DNA of 14,216 bases from Jatrophihabitans sp. (GTDB lineage: Bacteria; Actinomycetota; Actinomycetes; Mycobacteriales; Jatrophihabitantaceae). The translations under genes were made by a program, and so were the position numbers. Position 1 is the first letter of the stretch, and each line of letters opens with the position of its first letter. The stretch lies in the NCBI GenBank assembly GCA_025966255.1, contig JAOPVG010000381.1, positions 1 to 14,216 of the forward strand, in the 5' to 3' direction. The notes beneath the pieces are model-generated. The model was not told where the DNA came from and ran no database searches. It saw only the letters and a list, made by a program, of their open reading frames with translations. Shown piece by piece: positions 1 through 8,915 of the stretch.

Positions 1-375
1 CACCAGGTAGCCGACCCCGGGAATCGGCGCGGACGACGTGACGCGCAGGACCAACGAGTGCGAGGGCAGATCGGCGTAGGTGAAGCCACCCGGCTCGGCC
101 GGCGTCAAGGTGACCCGCGGCAGCTTCGTCGGCAGCCCGGTGGGGTCGGTCGAGCCCGACCGGCGCGCCTTGCTCGGCGACGGCGAGGGTGACGGCGAGG
201 GCGAGGGCGACCGGAGCGCCCCAGCCGAGTCGGTGGCGTGGTTCAAGCCGCCGGCCGCGACCGGGTTGTCGGATCCACCGTTGTACGCCTTCACGAACAG
301 GACGAGAGCGAGTACGAAGGCGAGCAGCACGATGGCCGTGACGATGTACTTGCCGTTGCGTCGGAGCTTGCGCAT
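1..375 (-). CDS. Membrane-anchored protein with Ser-Pro linker, C-terminus beyond the left edge
   Basis: The reverse strand is open from an ATG at 375 to the window edge, giving 125 codons. Seen: a basic N-terminus (MRKLRRNGK), one hydrophobic segment at about residues 10-28, a short polar stretch, a low-complexity (Ser-Pro)6 linker at about 56-68, then the start of a probable exported domain (about 80-125) with beta-rich composition. This is the pattern of a type II single-pass membrane protein with its bulk outside the cell. I do not recognise the outer domain from the 45 or so residues visible. The start is uncertain. An in-frame GTG at 420, just after an in-frame TGA, would add 15 residues (VATSSPRHRGVVDSV). 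ATG 375 has no clear ribosome site, and the AGGAG before GTG 420 lies too close to it. The gene sits 66 bp (or 21 bp) after the sugar transferase on the same strand and is probably in its operon, so a role in polysaccharide handling or cell-surface biology is inferred only. Confidence 0.72.
   Translation of the reverse strand, partial: MRKLRRNGKYIVTAIVLLAFVLALVLFVKAYNGGSDNPVAAGGLNHATDSAGALRSPSPSPSPSPSPSKARRSGSTDPTGLPTKLPRVTLTPAEPGGFTYADLPSHSLVLRVTSSAPIPGVGYLV
172..210 (-). repeat. Ser-Pro dipeptide coding repeat
   Basis: Thirteen codons alternate Ser and Pro (six SP pairs plus a final Ser) in the left-edge membrane protein. On the plus strand this appears as an imperfect GGCGAG tandem repeat. 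It encodes an extended linker between the membrane segment and the outer domain. Slippage at such a repeat could vary the linker length between strains; that is inference. Confidence 0.8.
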
Positions 376-441
376 GACGGAATCAACGACACCCCGGTGC
401 CGTGGTGACGACGTGGCCACTCCTCAGCCTGTCATCACGGT

Positions 442-1977
442 TCAGTACGCCCCGCGGCCGCGGAGCACGGCCCAGATCGTCCGAACGATGATCGCGACGT
501 CGAAGCCCAACGACCAGTTCTCCACGTAGTACAGATCGAGGCGCACGGCCTCATCCCACGAGAGGTCACTGCGTCCGCTGACTTGCCACAGACCGGTCAT
601 GCCCGGCTTGACGAGCAGCCGGCGGTGCACGTGCGTGTGATAGCGCTCGACCTCGTCGGGCAGTGGCGGGCGCGGTCCCACCAGCGACATCGATCCGGCC
701 ACCACATTGAGCAGCTGCGGCAGTTCGTCGAGGGAGAACTTGCGGAGCCAGCGGCCGACCGGCGTGACGCGCGGATCGGCCCGGATCTTGAACAGTATGC
801 CGCCGGCCGACTCGTTCATCTCGAGCAGGTCGGCGCGACGATGTTCGGCGTCGGAGTACATCGACCGGAACTTGTAGACGGTGATCAGCTTGCCGTCCGT
901 ACCCATGCGCGGACTGCGGTACAACGCTGCGCCGGAGCTGGTAATCCGGACGAGCAGCCAGATGAGCAGCAGGAACGGTGACGCGAGCAGCAGCAGCAGG
1001 CTGGCGCCGCCGATGTCCATCGCGCGCTTCGCCACGCGGGCGATACCGGTGAACTGAGGCTGGTCGACCCACATCAGTGGTAACCCGTCGACCGGGCTGA
1101 CATGGACACGGGGACCGGCAACCTCGGTGAGTCCGGGGGCCATCACCATGTTGCGGCCGGTGCCCTCCAGTTCCCACCCGAGTTCGCGGATGCGACGGGG
1201 GCCGAGGCCGGTGCCGGCGACGGCGACGATGTCGGCACTGATCTGCTCGGCGATCGCGGCGGCCTGGCGCACATCGCCGAGGACCGGTACTCCGGGTGCG
1301 ATCTCCGAACTCGTTTCGGCGTCCTCAACGCAAGCGCCGATGACCACGAGGCCGACGAAGGGATTGCGCCGGGTGGCGTCGACGAGGTGCCGGACGGATT
1401 CACTGGTGCCGACGGCGAGGATCGCGCTCGTCCATTCGCCGCGCTTGCGGCGCGCGTACACGCCCTTGCGCACGCCGAAACGGGCCAGAACCTGCAGGAC
1501 CGCGCCGGCGGGAATCACGATCGCGATGAAGGTGCGGCCGACCGTCATGTGCGAGAAGTAGGCAACGATCGCGGACGCGCCGGCGAGGTTGAGCGCGGCG
1601 CGGAGAACCCGCTGGCATTCCGCGGCACCGGTCGCGACCTTCCGCAGCTCGTACGCGCCGGCGATCTGCAGGCTGACCAGCCAGGCCAGTGTGATGACGA
1701 GACTGACCGCGAAGTAGTGGCCGATCTGAGCGTCGGACGGGATACCGAGCCGAACTGCGAGACCGATGGCAATGGCTGCGATCGCGCAGAGCGCATCTTC
1801 CAGAACGAGCGTTCCGACGTAGCGGCGACTCCACCGCCCCACCGGCGCGCGCGGAGCGAGGAAGGGTGGCGCGACGGGGTGCGGGCGCTCGACGAGCGGC
1901 TCCACCCGGCCGGCGAACACCGGTTGCTGCAGCACAGGCGCGTCGTCCGGGTTGGGCCCGTGGATGACGTCTGTCAT
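442..1977 (-). CDS. Polyprenyl-phosphate sugar-1-phosphate transferase (exopolysaccharide priming enzyme)
   Basis: 511-residue integral membrane enzyme of the WbaP/CpsE-like sugar transferase family. The family moves a sugar-1-phosphate from a nucleotide sugar to undecaprenyl phosphate, the first step of a lipid-linked repeat unit. Seen: a Pro-rich cytosolic N-terminus (1-50); hydrophobic segments near 54-76, 88-108, 128-142 and 149-166; a Rossmann-like central domain (about 183-300); another membrane hairpin near 322-343; then the catalytic bacterial sugar transferase domain (about 317-505). That domain has YKFRSM (368-373), SLDELPQL (415-422), VGPRPPLP (433-440) and KPGMTGLWQVSGRS (457-470). 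Length and domain order fit the large five-segment form. The start overlaps the upstream glycosyltransferase stop as ATGA (1974-1977), so translation is probably coupled. The sugar specificity cannot be read from the sequence. Confidence 0.95.
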   Translation of the reverse strand: MTDVIHGPNPDDAPVLQQPVFAGRVEPLVERPHPVAPPFLAPRAPVGRWSRRYVGTLVLEDALCAIAAIAIGLAVRLGIPSDAQIGHYFAVSLVITLAWLVSLQIAGAYELRKVATGAAECQRVLRAALNLAGASAIVAYFSHMTVGRTFIAIVIPAGAVLQVLARFGVRKGVYARRKRGEWTSAILAVGTSESVRHLVDATRRNPFVGLVVIGACVEDAETSSEIAPGVPVLGDVRQAAAIAEQISADIVAVAGTGLGPRRIRELGWELEGTGRNMVMAPGLTEVAGPRVHVSPVDGLPLMWVDQPQFTGIARVAKRAMDIGGASLLLLLASPFLLLIWLLVRITSSGAALYRSPRMGTDGKLITVYKFRSMYSDAEHRRADLLEMNESAGGILFKIRADPRVTPVGRWLRKFSLDELPQLLNVVAGSMSLVGPRPPLPDEVERYHTHVHRRLLVKPGMTGLWQVSGRSDLSWDEAVRLDLYYVENWSLGFDVAIIVRTIWAVLRGRGAY

Positions 1978-3248
1978 GAGGCGACTTCTTGGCTGTCATG
2001 ACCGGGTTGATAGGCGATGCGAGCCGATCGGGGCACGGAAGTCGGCACCCCGACGGCGCTCTGGATGACTCGCTCGAACGAATCCGCGATGTGGGAGATG
2101 TCGAACCGCTGTTCGGCCAATGCCCGGGAGGAACGACCGATCTCGGCGATCCGACCGGGGGTGCTCGCGGTGTGCTGCAACCACGCTGCCGCCGCCCGAG
2201 CACCGCCGCCCGAGGGTGTGCCGACGAAGCCGCCGGCGTCCTCGACGTCCTGGGCCGCTGGATTGCCGGACGGAACGAGCGCGATGATCGGCCGACCGGC
2301 CGACAGGTAGCTGAGCACCTTGCTGGGCACGGAGAACTGCGCGGCGTCCGGCTCGAGAAGCGCGATGACCGCGTCCGCGCTGGCGAGCATGTCGCTGAAG
2401 CGATGCGCGGGTTGGTAGCCGACAATGCGGACGTCGGGCCGGGAACCGGCCGCGGCGGCGAGGTCGTCGGCACCGACACCCTCCGACGCGACGACGAGCA
2501 CGGCGTCGACGCCGCGAGCCTTGGCGGCATCGAGGAGCTCGAGCAGCAACAGCGGGTTGTGCTTGCGGCCCAGCGTGCCCGCATACATGAGCCGCACCGG
2601 CTCGGTGGGCAGACCCAGTTCCCGCGACCACGGATTGTCGCGGTCGCCCGGCGTGATGTCGTCGAGGGGCGCCCAGTTCGGGATGACGTGCACGTCGTCG
2701 CGCTGCACACCCCATTCGCGGTACTGCTGCACCATCGCTTCGGTGATCGCGACGACGCCGGCGGCGCCCTTGATCTGGGCGCGCTCGATCCGTTCGACGC
2801 CGCCCCGGGCCAGGCCGGCGAGCGGAGCCGGAAGCTTGCGGGAGGCTTCGGCACCGACACCGAGGCTGTAGAGATCCTGGTGCCAGAGAACCCACGGCTG
2901 CGATCGGCGGGCGAAGTGCGACTGCATGCGGGCGAGCGCGAAGAGCGGGACGTTGCACGCGACGACGAGATCGAACTCCTCGCGGTCCAGGTTCGCGCGC
3001 CAGGCGTTGGCGTAGCTCAGCTCGAACCGGGTGCGCCCGACCGGCGAGTACTTGACCATGGGCCGGTCGCAGGTGATGCCTTCGATCCGCAAACCCTGCG
3101 GATCGTCCGGTGTCACCTCGAGTCGACCCCGCCCGGTGACGAATTGGGTGCTGAATCCGTGCACGACTTCATGGCCCCGTGCTGCGAGCTCGCGCGACAG
3201 TTGGACCTGAAACGGGTGCCCGCTGAAGTCATGAAGGTTCAGCCGCAT
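1974..3248 (-). CDS. GT4-family glycosyltransferase, WcaI-like
   Basis: 424-residue cytoplasmic GT-B-fold glycosyltransferase, expected to add a sugar from a nucleotide donor to a lipid-linked intermediate. Seen: an N-terminal acceptor domain beginning directly with the first beta strand (LNLHDFSGHPFQVQLS), HQDLYS (123-128) at the position of the QD motif of WcaI/WbuB-like enzymes, the domain switch IPNWAP (189-194), the donor-domain opening MYAGTLGRKHNP (221-232), and the nucleotide-sugar motif SVPSKVLSYLSAGRP (306-320). The C-terminal 25 residues look disordered. It is the first visible gene of the minus-strand polysaccharide operon. Its stop overlaps the start of the priming sugar transferase by 4 nt. 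No strong ribosome site precedes the ATG, but no better start fits the fold. Donor and acceptor sugars are unknown. Confidence 0.92.
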   Translation of the reverse strand: MRLNLHDFSGHPFQVQLSRELAARGHEVVHGFSTQFVTGRGRLEVTPDDPQGLRIEGITCDRPMVKYSPVGRTRFELSYANAWRANLDREEFDLVVACNVPLFALARMQSHFARRSQPWVLWHQDLYSLGVGAEASRKLPAPLAGLARGGVERIERAQIKGAAGVVAITEAMVQQYREWGVQRDDVHVIPNWAPLDDITPGDRDNPWSRELGLPTEPVRLMYAGTLGRKHNPLLLLELLDAAKARGVDAVLVVASEGVGADDLAAAAGSRPDVRIVGYQPAHRFSDMLASADAVIALLEPDAAQFSVPSKVLSYLSAGRPIIALVPSGNPAAQDVEDAGGFVGTPSGGGARAAAAWLQHTASTPGRIAEIGRSSRALAEQRFDISHIADSFERVIQSAVGVPTSVPRSARIAYQPGHDSQEVAS

Positions 3249-3408
3249 AGGGAAACCAACGAGCTACCGGGCGACAGGTTTCGCACGAGATTCGCCGCGT
3301 GCACCACACGATGACTTAACAACGTGAAGATCGACATTTGAACACCAATATGACTCGAACGGGGGCGTCCAGGGCGGGTAGGCATAGGAAGGCTGTGATA
3401 CTGGGACG
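3249..3408. promoter_or_regulatory. Divergent intergenic control region
   Basis: 160 bp separate the minus-strand polysaccharide operon from the plus-strand phosphatase operon. An unusually AT-rich patch lies at about 3311-3358 (ACTTAACAACGTG, ACATTTGAACACCAATATG), against a very GC-rich background. Such a patch is where promoters or a regulator site would be expected. For the minus-strand operon I can find only a weak candidate: TTCAAA, 18 nt, TTAAGT. Control in both directions from here is inferred from the gene layout. Confidence 0.5.
3397..3402 (+). promoter_or_regulatory. Candidate extended -10 of a leaderless promoter for the phosphatase operon
   Basis: GATACT, preceded by TG one base upstream (TGTGATACT), ends 6 nt before the GTG at 3409. 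This places +1 on the start codon itself. No Shine-Dalgarno lies at normal spacing (AGGAAGG at 3386-3392 is 16 nt away), and there is no recognisable -35. This fits a leaderless transcript. Confidence 0.45.
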
Positions 3409-4032
3409 GTGAGTCTCACCGTTCTTTACGTCTGCACCGGTAATGTGTGCCGCTCTCCGATGGCCGAATTGCTGTTCCGAAGCTGGCTACCGCCCGAAGC
3501 CGACGTGAACATCTCCAGTGCCGGAGTGCAGGCGCTCCTCGGCCACGGCATCGACCGGTCGTCGGCCTCGGCGCTCGGCCAACTCGGCATCGATCCCAGC
3601 CAGCACCGCGCCCGGCAGTTCGAGCCGTGGATGGCGGTCGACGCCGACCTCATCCTCACCGCCGAGCGCGCGCACCGCGACCAGGTGATGACCGAACTAC
3701 CCAGTGCCTTCCGACGCACGTTCACGATGAAGGAGTTCGCCCGGCTGAGCCGTCACGTCGGGAGCGGAAACCCGAAAGAGGTCATCGCCGAGATCGCCGG
3801 GATCCGCGCCATCGACGGTCCGGTGCCCGAGGACGACGACAACATGCCCGATCCGTACCGCGGCCGGATCAAACAGGCCACCTCGATCGCCCAGCAGGTC
3901 TCCGCGACGGTGCGAGCCACCATCAGCGTGCTCGGCCTGGTTGCCGACCGCCCGAACGTGACATCGGTCGCGAGTGCAGCAGTTGCCGGAGCGACTGGGG
4001 TACCGTCGCGTCCCCGCCCCCTGCCCAGGTGA
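3409..4032 (+). CDS. Low-molecular-weight protein tyrosine phosphatase
   Basis: 207-residue cytoplasmic phosphatase that hydrolyses phosphotyrosine. In polysaccharide clusters, enzymes of this family (Wzb, PtpA types) typically dephosphorylate the BY-kinase that controls polymer export. Seen: the P-loop C9-TGNVC-R15-S (CX5R) right after the first beta strand, followed by PMAE, and the general-acid loop MPDPYRG with D148. These are the two signatures needed for activity. The protein is longer than the usual 150-160 residues. There is an insertion around 100-140 and an Ala/Pro/Arg-rich tail from about 183 that looks disordered. GTG 3409 is chosen because the catalytic strand begins at once and no upstream start fits. 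It heads a tight operon: its stop TGA (4030-4032) lies inside the ribosome site of the deformylase. No tyrosine kinase is in the window, so the substrate is unknown. Confidence 0.93.
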   Translation: MSLTVLYVCTGNVCRSPMAELLFRSWLPPEADVNISSAGVQALLGHGIDRSSASALGQLGIDPSQHRARQFEPWMAVDADLILTAERAHRDQVMTELPSAFRRTFTMKEFARLSRHVGSGNPKEVIAEIAGIRAIDGPVPEDDDNMPDPYRGRIKQATSIAQQVSATVRATISVLGLVADRPNVTSVASAAVAGATGVPSRPRPLPR

Positions 4033-4035
4033 ACA

Positions 4036-4563
4036 ATGCCTCGCATGTCTACGCCCCCACCGAAGATCCGTGTGGTCGGTGACCCAGTCCTCGCTACGCC
4101 GACCCGTCAGGTCACCGAGTTCGACGCCGCCCTCGCGACGCTGATCGACCAGATGTTCGCGTCGCTGGCTGTCGCCGAAGGCGTCGGCCTCGCCGCGCCC
4201 CAGATCGGCGTCGATCTGGCCGTCTTCGTCTATGACTGCCCTGACGGCAGCGGCGGTCGCGCCCGCGGGCACGTCGTGAACCCGACCATCGAGACGAGCG
4301 GCGAGCCCGACCTCAGTGACGAGGGCTGCCTGTCGGTTCCCGGTCCCTACTACGAACTGGAGCGGGCTTGGGCCGCCACCGTGCGCGGCGTCGACAAGGA
4401 CGCCAAGCCGGTCGAGGTCAGCGGTACCGGCTACCTTGCTCGCTGCCTGCAACACGAGACGGACCATCTGCGCGGCGTGCTCTACATCGACCACCTCCCC
4501 CGCAACCGGCGACGCCGGGTACTGCGTGACATGGAGCCCTTCCCTTGGAACGAGACCGGATGA
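4036..4563 (+). CDS. def: Peptide deformylase
   Basis: 175-residue metalloenzyme that removes the formyl group from the N-terminal methionine of new proteins, acting at the ribosome exit. All three family motifs are intact: GVGLAAPQIG (49-58), EGCLS (96-100) and QHETDH (139-144). These supply the metal ligands C98, H140 and H144 and the catalytic E141, so the enzyme should be active. The C-terminus ends in a basic helix (RNRRRRVLRD). Two starts are possible: ATG 4036, only 3 nt after AGGTGA (4027-4032), or ATG 4045, 12 nt after it. The N-terminus differs by three residues. It lies 3 bp after the phosphatase stop, and its own stop overlaps the acyltransferase start, so it is the middle gene of a coupled operon. 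The neighbours are odd for def, which often sits with fmt; it may be one of two deformylases in the genome (inference). Confidence 0.96.
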   Translation: MPRMSTPPPKIRVVGDPVLATPTRQVTEFDAALATLIDQMFASLAVAEGVGLAAPQIGVDLAVFVYDCPDGSGGRARGHVVNPTIETSGEPDLSDEGCLSVPGPYYELERAWAATVRGVDKDAKPVEVSGTGYLARCLQHETDHLRGVLYIDHLPRNRRRRVLRDMEPFPWNETG

Positions 4564-5135
4564 GTGAGTTGTCGTTTCTCCAGTTGGTACGTGCCGACAT
4601 CGAGGCCACGACGCACCCGAACTTCCGGAACTACTCGAACAGGAGGTTCTGGCTGCGCGCCATCGCCAAGCTCGTCATCACCCCGGCCGTGCGGGTGGTC
4701 GTCATGTACCGCATATCGCACGTGCTGGCCGGCAAAGGTCTGCTGCCCGTCGCATTGCTCATCCGCGCTCGCGGCATTCGCGTGTCCGGCGCCGAGCTGC
4801 ACCCGCAGGCCACCGTCGGCCCCGGCCTCTACCTTCCGCACTCGATCGGTGCGGGGTTCGGCGCGTACACGACGATCGGGGCGAACTGCACGCTGCAGGC
4901 CGGCGCGGCGGTCGGCCCACAGCCACATGGTGCGGACGAGCGGCTCTACACGACCGTCGGCGACAACGTGTACATCGGCCTGCATGCGGTGATCATCGCC
5001 GGAGTGACGATCGGCGACGGCGCGGTGATCGGCGCGAACGCCGTGGTGATGCGCGATGTCGACCCTTACACCGTGATCGCGGCGTCCCCGGGTCGCGTGG
5101 TGGCGAAGCGACCGGAGGACAGTCGCGCTAGTTGA
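4560..5135 (+). CDS. Hexapeptide-repeat acyltransferase, serine acetyltransferase-like
   Basis: 191 residues from the preferred start. Seen: an N-terminal helical region (1-75) resembling that of serine acetyltransferases (FLQLVRADIEATTHP), then a left-handed beta-helix domain (about 80-180) with hexapeptide turns such as HPQATVGPGLYLPHSIGAGFGA, TTIGANC, TTVGDNVYIG, VTIGDGAVIGANAVV. It ends with the usual SPGRVVAKRP cap. H94 matches the catalytic histidine position of the CysE family. ATG 4560 is preferred because it overlaps the deformylase stop as ATGA. An in-frame ATG at 4545 would add five residues (MERDR). CysE-like proteins make O-acetylserine for cysteine synthesis, but many paralogues in polysaccharide clusters acetylate sugars. 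No cysK is nearby and glycosyltransferases are, so O-acetylation of a glycan is a reasonable guess. Its 3' end overlaps the convergent PapA-like gene by 8 bp. Confidence 0.88.
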   Translation: MSELSFLQLVRADIEATTHPNFRNYSNRRFWLRAIAKLVITPAVRVVVMYRISHVLAGKGLLPVALLIRARGIRVSGAELHPQATVGPGLYLPHSIGAGFGAYTTIGANCTLQAGAAVGPQPHGADERLYTTVGDNVYIGLHAVIIAGVTIGDGAVIGANAVVMRDVDPYTVIAASPGRVVAKRPEDSRAS

Positions 5136-6390
5136 GGCCCATGCCGCGCACGACGTCGCAGTACTCCGAGACCATCCCGCCCGCCGCCTCGGGCCCGACC
5201 TGGCTGTCGTCGGTCGAGACGCTGTGGACGAGCCGGCCGCGGTAGCCGAGGCCGCTGACGAACACCATCTGGTTGGGCGTGGCCGGGATGTAGCCGCACA
5301 TGGAGTGCAGCCACTCGGGATCGGACCCGGGATCGACGATGCCGAGGTTCGTGACGCTCAGGGCCGGTGGCGCGGAGGCAAGTGCGTGAGAGACGAGGCG
5401 CGCGCCGGCGTCCAGATCTTGGATGTTCTTCGCCCGGTTCAGGTGGAAGAACAGCTCCCCCTCGCCGCGGTCCATGGCGGCCGTCACCTTCGTCATGACC
5501 CCACGGGCCAGTTCCCACGGCGCCTCGGGTGACACCTGGTGTCGAGTGGAGATGACGCTGACCACCGGCGAGGTGGCGCGATCCGGGTCGTCGCTGGGAA
5601 CGGCGAGATCCACTGGAGTGGCGAGCTGGACGGTCGGGATCGTCCCTTCGCACATGCGCTTGGCGACGGTGACGAGCCACCCGGCGGCGATGGCCGGATA
5701 GGCCCGGGCCTGGTTCGCCTTCGCCCCGGCCAACAGACCGGCCGCCTCCGCACCCTCCAGCGTCAAGGAGAAGAACCGCGGACGCCGCGGAGCGTCCGGG
5801 TGGTCCCACACGGTCGGCTCGAGCGGTCCGGCCTCGTCGTTGCGAGCGGTGATCCCACGCAGCATCGACACGAGTTCCTTCCGGTCGGCCTGCCACGGGA
5901 ACGACTTCGGCGACGGATGGGCGATCGAGAGCGAATTCTGTGGCGGGATGTCCTGGCCGTCGAGGGCGCGGATGAAGTTCTGCAGATCGGCGATGCCGAC
6001 CCGTCCGTCGACCACGGAATGATGCGCGATCAGCACCAGGCGCGCTCGCCCCTCGTCCGGACTGGTCACGTAGCGGCAGCGCATCGGCCGGTCCAGGCCG
6101 AACGGTCGCAGCGACTCGTGGCTGAGCTGCGCGTTCCACTGATCGACCGGCAGCTCCTTGCCGTCGAAGTCCGTCTCGGCCGAGCCGCCGTCAGCCAAGG
6201 TCAGATCGGCGTGCACCCGGATGCGGGTGAGCGACCGCAGCGCCGTGAACTTGGTCCAGGTGGCTTCGACCTGGTCGATGGGCAGGCAGCGGTCGAGCTC
6301 GGCCACCAGCATCAGGTTCATCGGCGACACGAAGTCGAGGAACGCGTAGTACTTCTCCGCCGGGGTCATCGGCCGGGACGCAAGTGGCAT
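5128..6390 (-). CDS. PapA/condensation-domain-fold acyltransferase
   Basis: 420-residue protein of the CoA-dependent acyltransferase superfamily (chloramphenicol acetyltransferase, NRPS condensation domain, PapA5 and wax-ester synthase relatives). Seen: the superfamily active-site motif HHSVVDG at 123-129 (catalytic H124, structural D128), an N-terminal segment starting TPAEKYYAF, and SVTNLG (345-350), which matches the SNLG-type motif closing the active site in PapA-like enzymes. Length fits a single, stand-alone two-lobed enzyme. Family members esterify a hydroxyl or amine with an acyl group from CoA or a carrier protein, often in lipid or glycolipid synthesis. The substrates here are unknown. 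ATG 6390 is chosen over ATG 6369 and GTG 6411 because TAGCAT lies 7 nt upstream, which fits a leaderless start. It follows asd by 52 bp on the same strand and may be partly co-transcribed with it, but no aspartate-pathway role is evident. Confidence 0.85.
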   Translation of the reverse strand: MPLASRPMTPAEKYYAFLDFVSPMNLMLVAELDRCLPIDQVEATWTKFTALRSLTRIRVHADLTLADGGSAETDFDGKELPVDQWNAQLSHESLRPFGLDRPMRCRYVTSPDEGRARLVLIAHHSVVDGRVGIADLQNFIRALDGQDIPPQNSLSIAHPSPKSFPWQADRKELVSMLRGITARNDEAGPLEPTVWDHPDAPRRPRFFSLTLEGAEAAGLLAGAKANQARAYPAIAAGWLVTVAKRMCEGTIPTVQLATPVDLAVPSDDPDRATSPVVSVISTRHQVSPEAPWELARGVMTKVTAAMDRGEGELFFHLNRAKNIQDLDAGARLVSHALASAPPALSVTNLGIVDPGSDPEWLHSMCGYIPATPNQMVFVSGLGYRGRLVHSVSTDDSQVGPEAAGGMVSEYCDVVRGMGLN

Positions 6391-6397
6391 GGCGGCG

Positions 6398-6403
6398 ATG
6401 CTA
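6398..6403 (-). promoter_or_regulatory. Candidate -10 for leaderless PapA-like gene
   Basis: On the minus strand TAGCAT is followed by 7 nt (CGCCGCC) and then the ATG at 6390, putting +1 at the start codon. No purine-rich ribosome site precedes the ATG. No good -35 is visible, which lowers confidence. Confidence 0.38.
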
Positions 6404-6442
6404 GCCAGCACTGCGTTGGTTCTCGCGCCGAGCGGTCGCCGC

Positions 6443-8727
<2,285 letters not shown>

Positions 8728-8764
8728 AGCTCAACCCTTCACGACGTTCTGGCGGAAACCTCAG

Positions 8765-8809
8765 GGTACCGGGCGGCCGCGACCAGGTTGCCCGGTCGCT
8801 TGCCGTACC
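8765..8809 (-). terminator. Strong hairpin between gabT and aspartokinase
   Basis: In minus-strand RNA, GCGACCGGG and CCUGGUCGC (8779-8799) can form a 9-bp stem, including one G-U pair, around a CAA loop. GGUAC/GUACC arms at 8805-8809 and 8765-8769 could close a larger structure. It lies about 117 nt after the gabT stop and 52 nt before the aspartokinase ribosome-site region. No U-tract follows. It could be a U-less terminator for gabT, or a leader structure for aspartokinase. Confidence 0.35.
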
Positions 8810-8915
8810 GCCAGCTACGTCCTGGTTTGGGCGATGCTCCCTGCCGGCGCGGGGTCGCCGTGGCCGAGCTGATCGTGCTGGCAACCGGTCGGGGCGAAGC
8901 GGCGTCCAGGCGGCG

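Noticed and set aside
172..210. CRISPR or variable-number tandem repeat of functional type
   Set aside because: The repeat is a short coding (Ser-Pro) run inside an open reading frame, with no spacers.
1400..2860. 486-codon minus-strand open frame
   Set aside because: It is a shifted frame of two real genes on the same strand. It crosses their junction and is Ser/Arg/Pro-rich, so a shadow.
1989..3314. 441-codon plus-strand open frame
   Set aside because: It lies antisense to the WcaI-like glycosyltransferase. Low-complexity charged composition, no domain.
4545..4559. ATG 4545 as the start of the hexapeptide acyltransferase
   Set aside because: It would overlap the deformylase by 19 nt. ATG 4560 gives the common ATGA coupling seen elsewhere in this window, and the five extra residues add nothing to the fold.
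8728..8915. Lysine riboswitch ahead of aspartokinase
   Set aside because: The 188-bp spacer has a GC hairpin but nothing I can match to the conserved core of the lysine riboswitch, which is not usual in actinobacteria.
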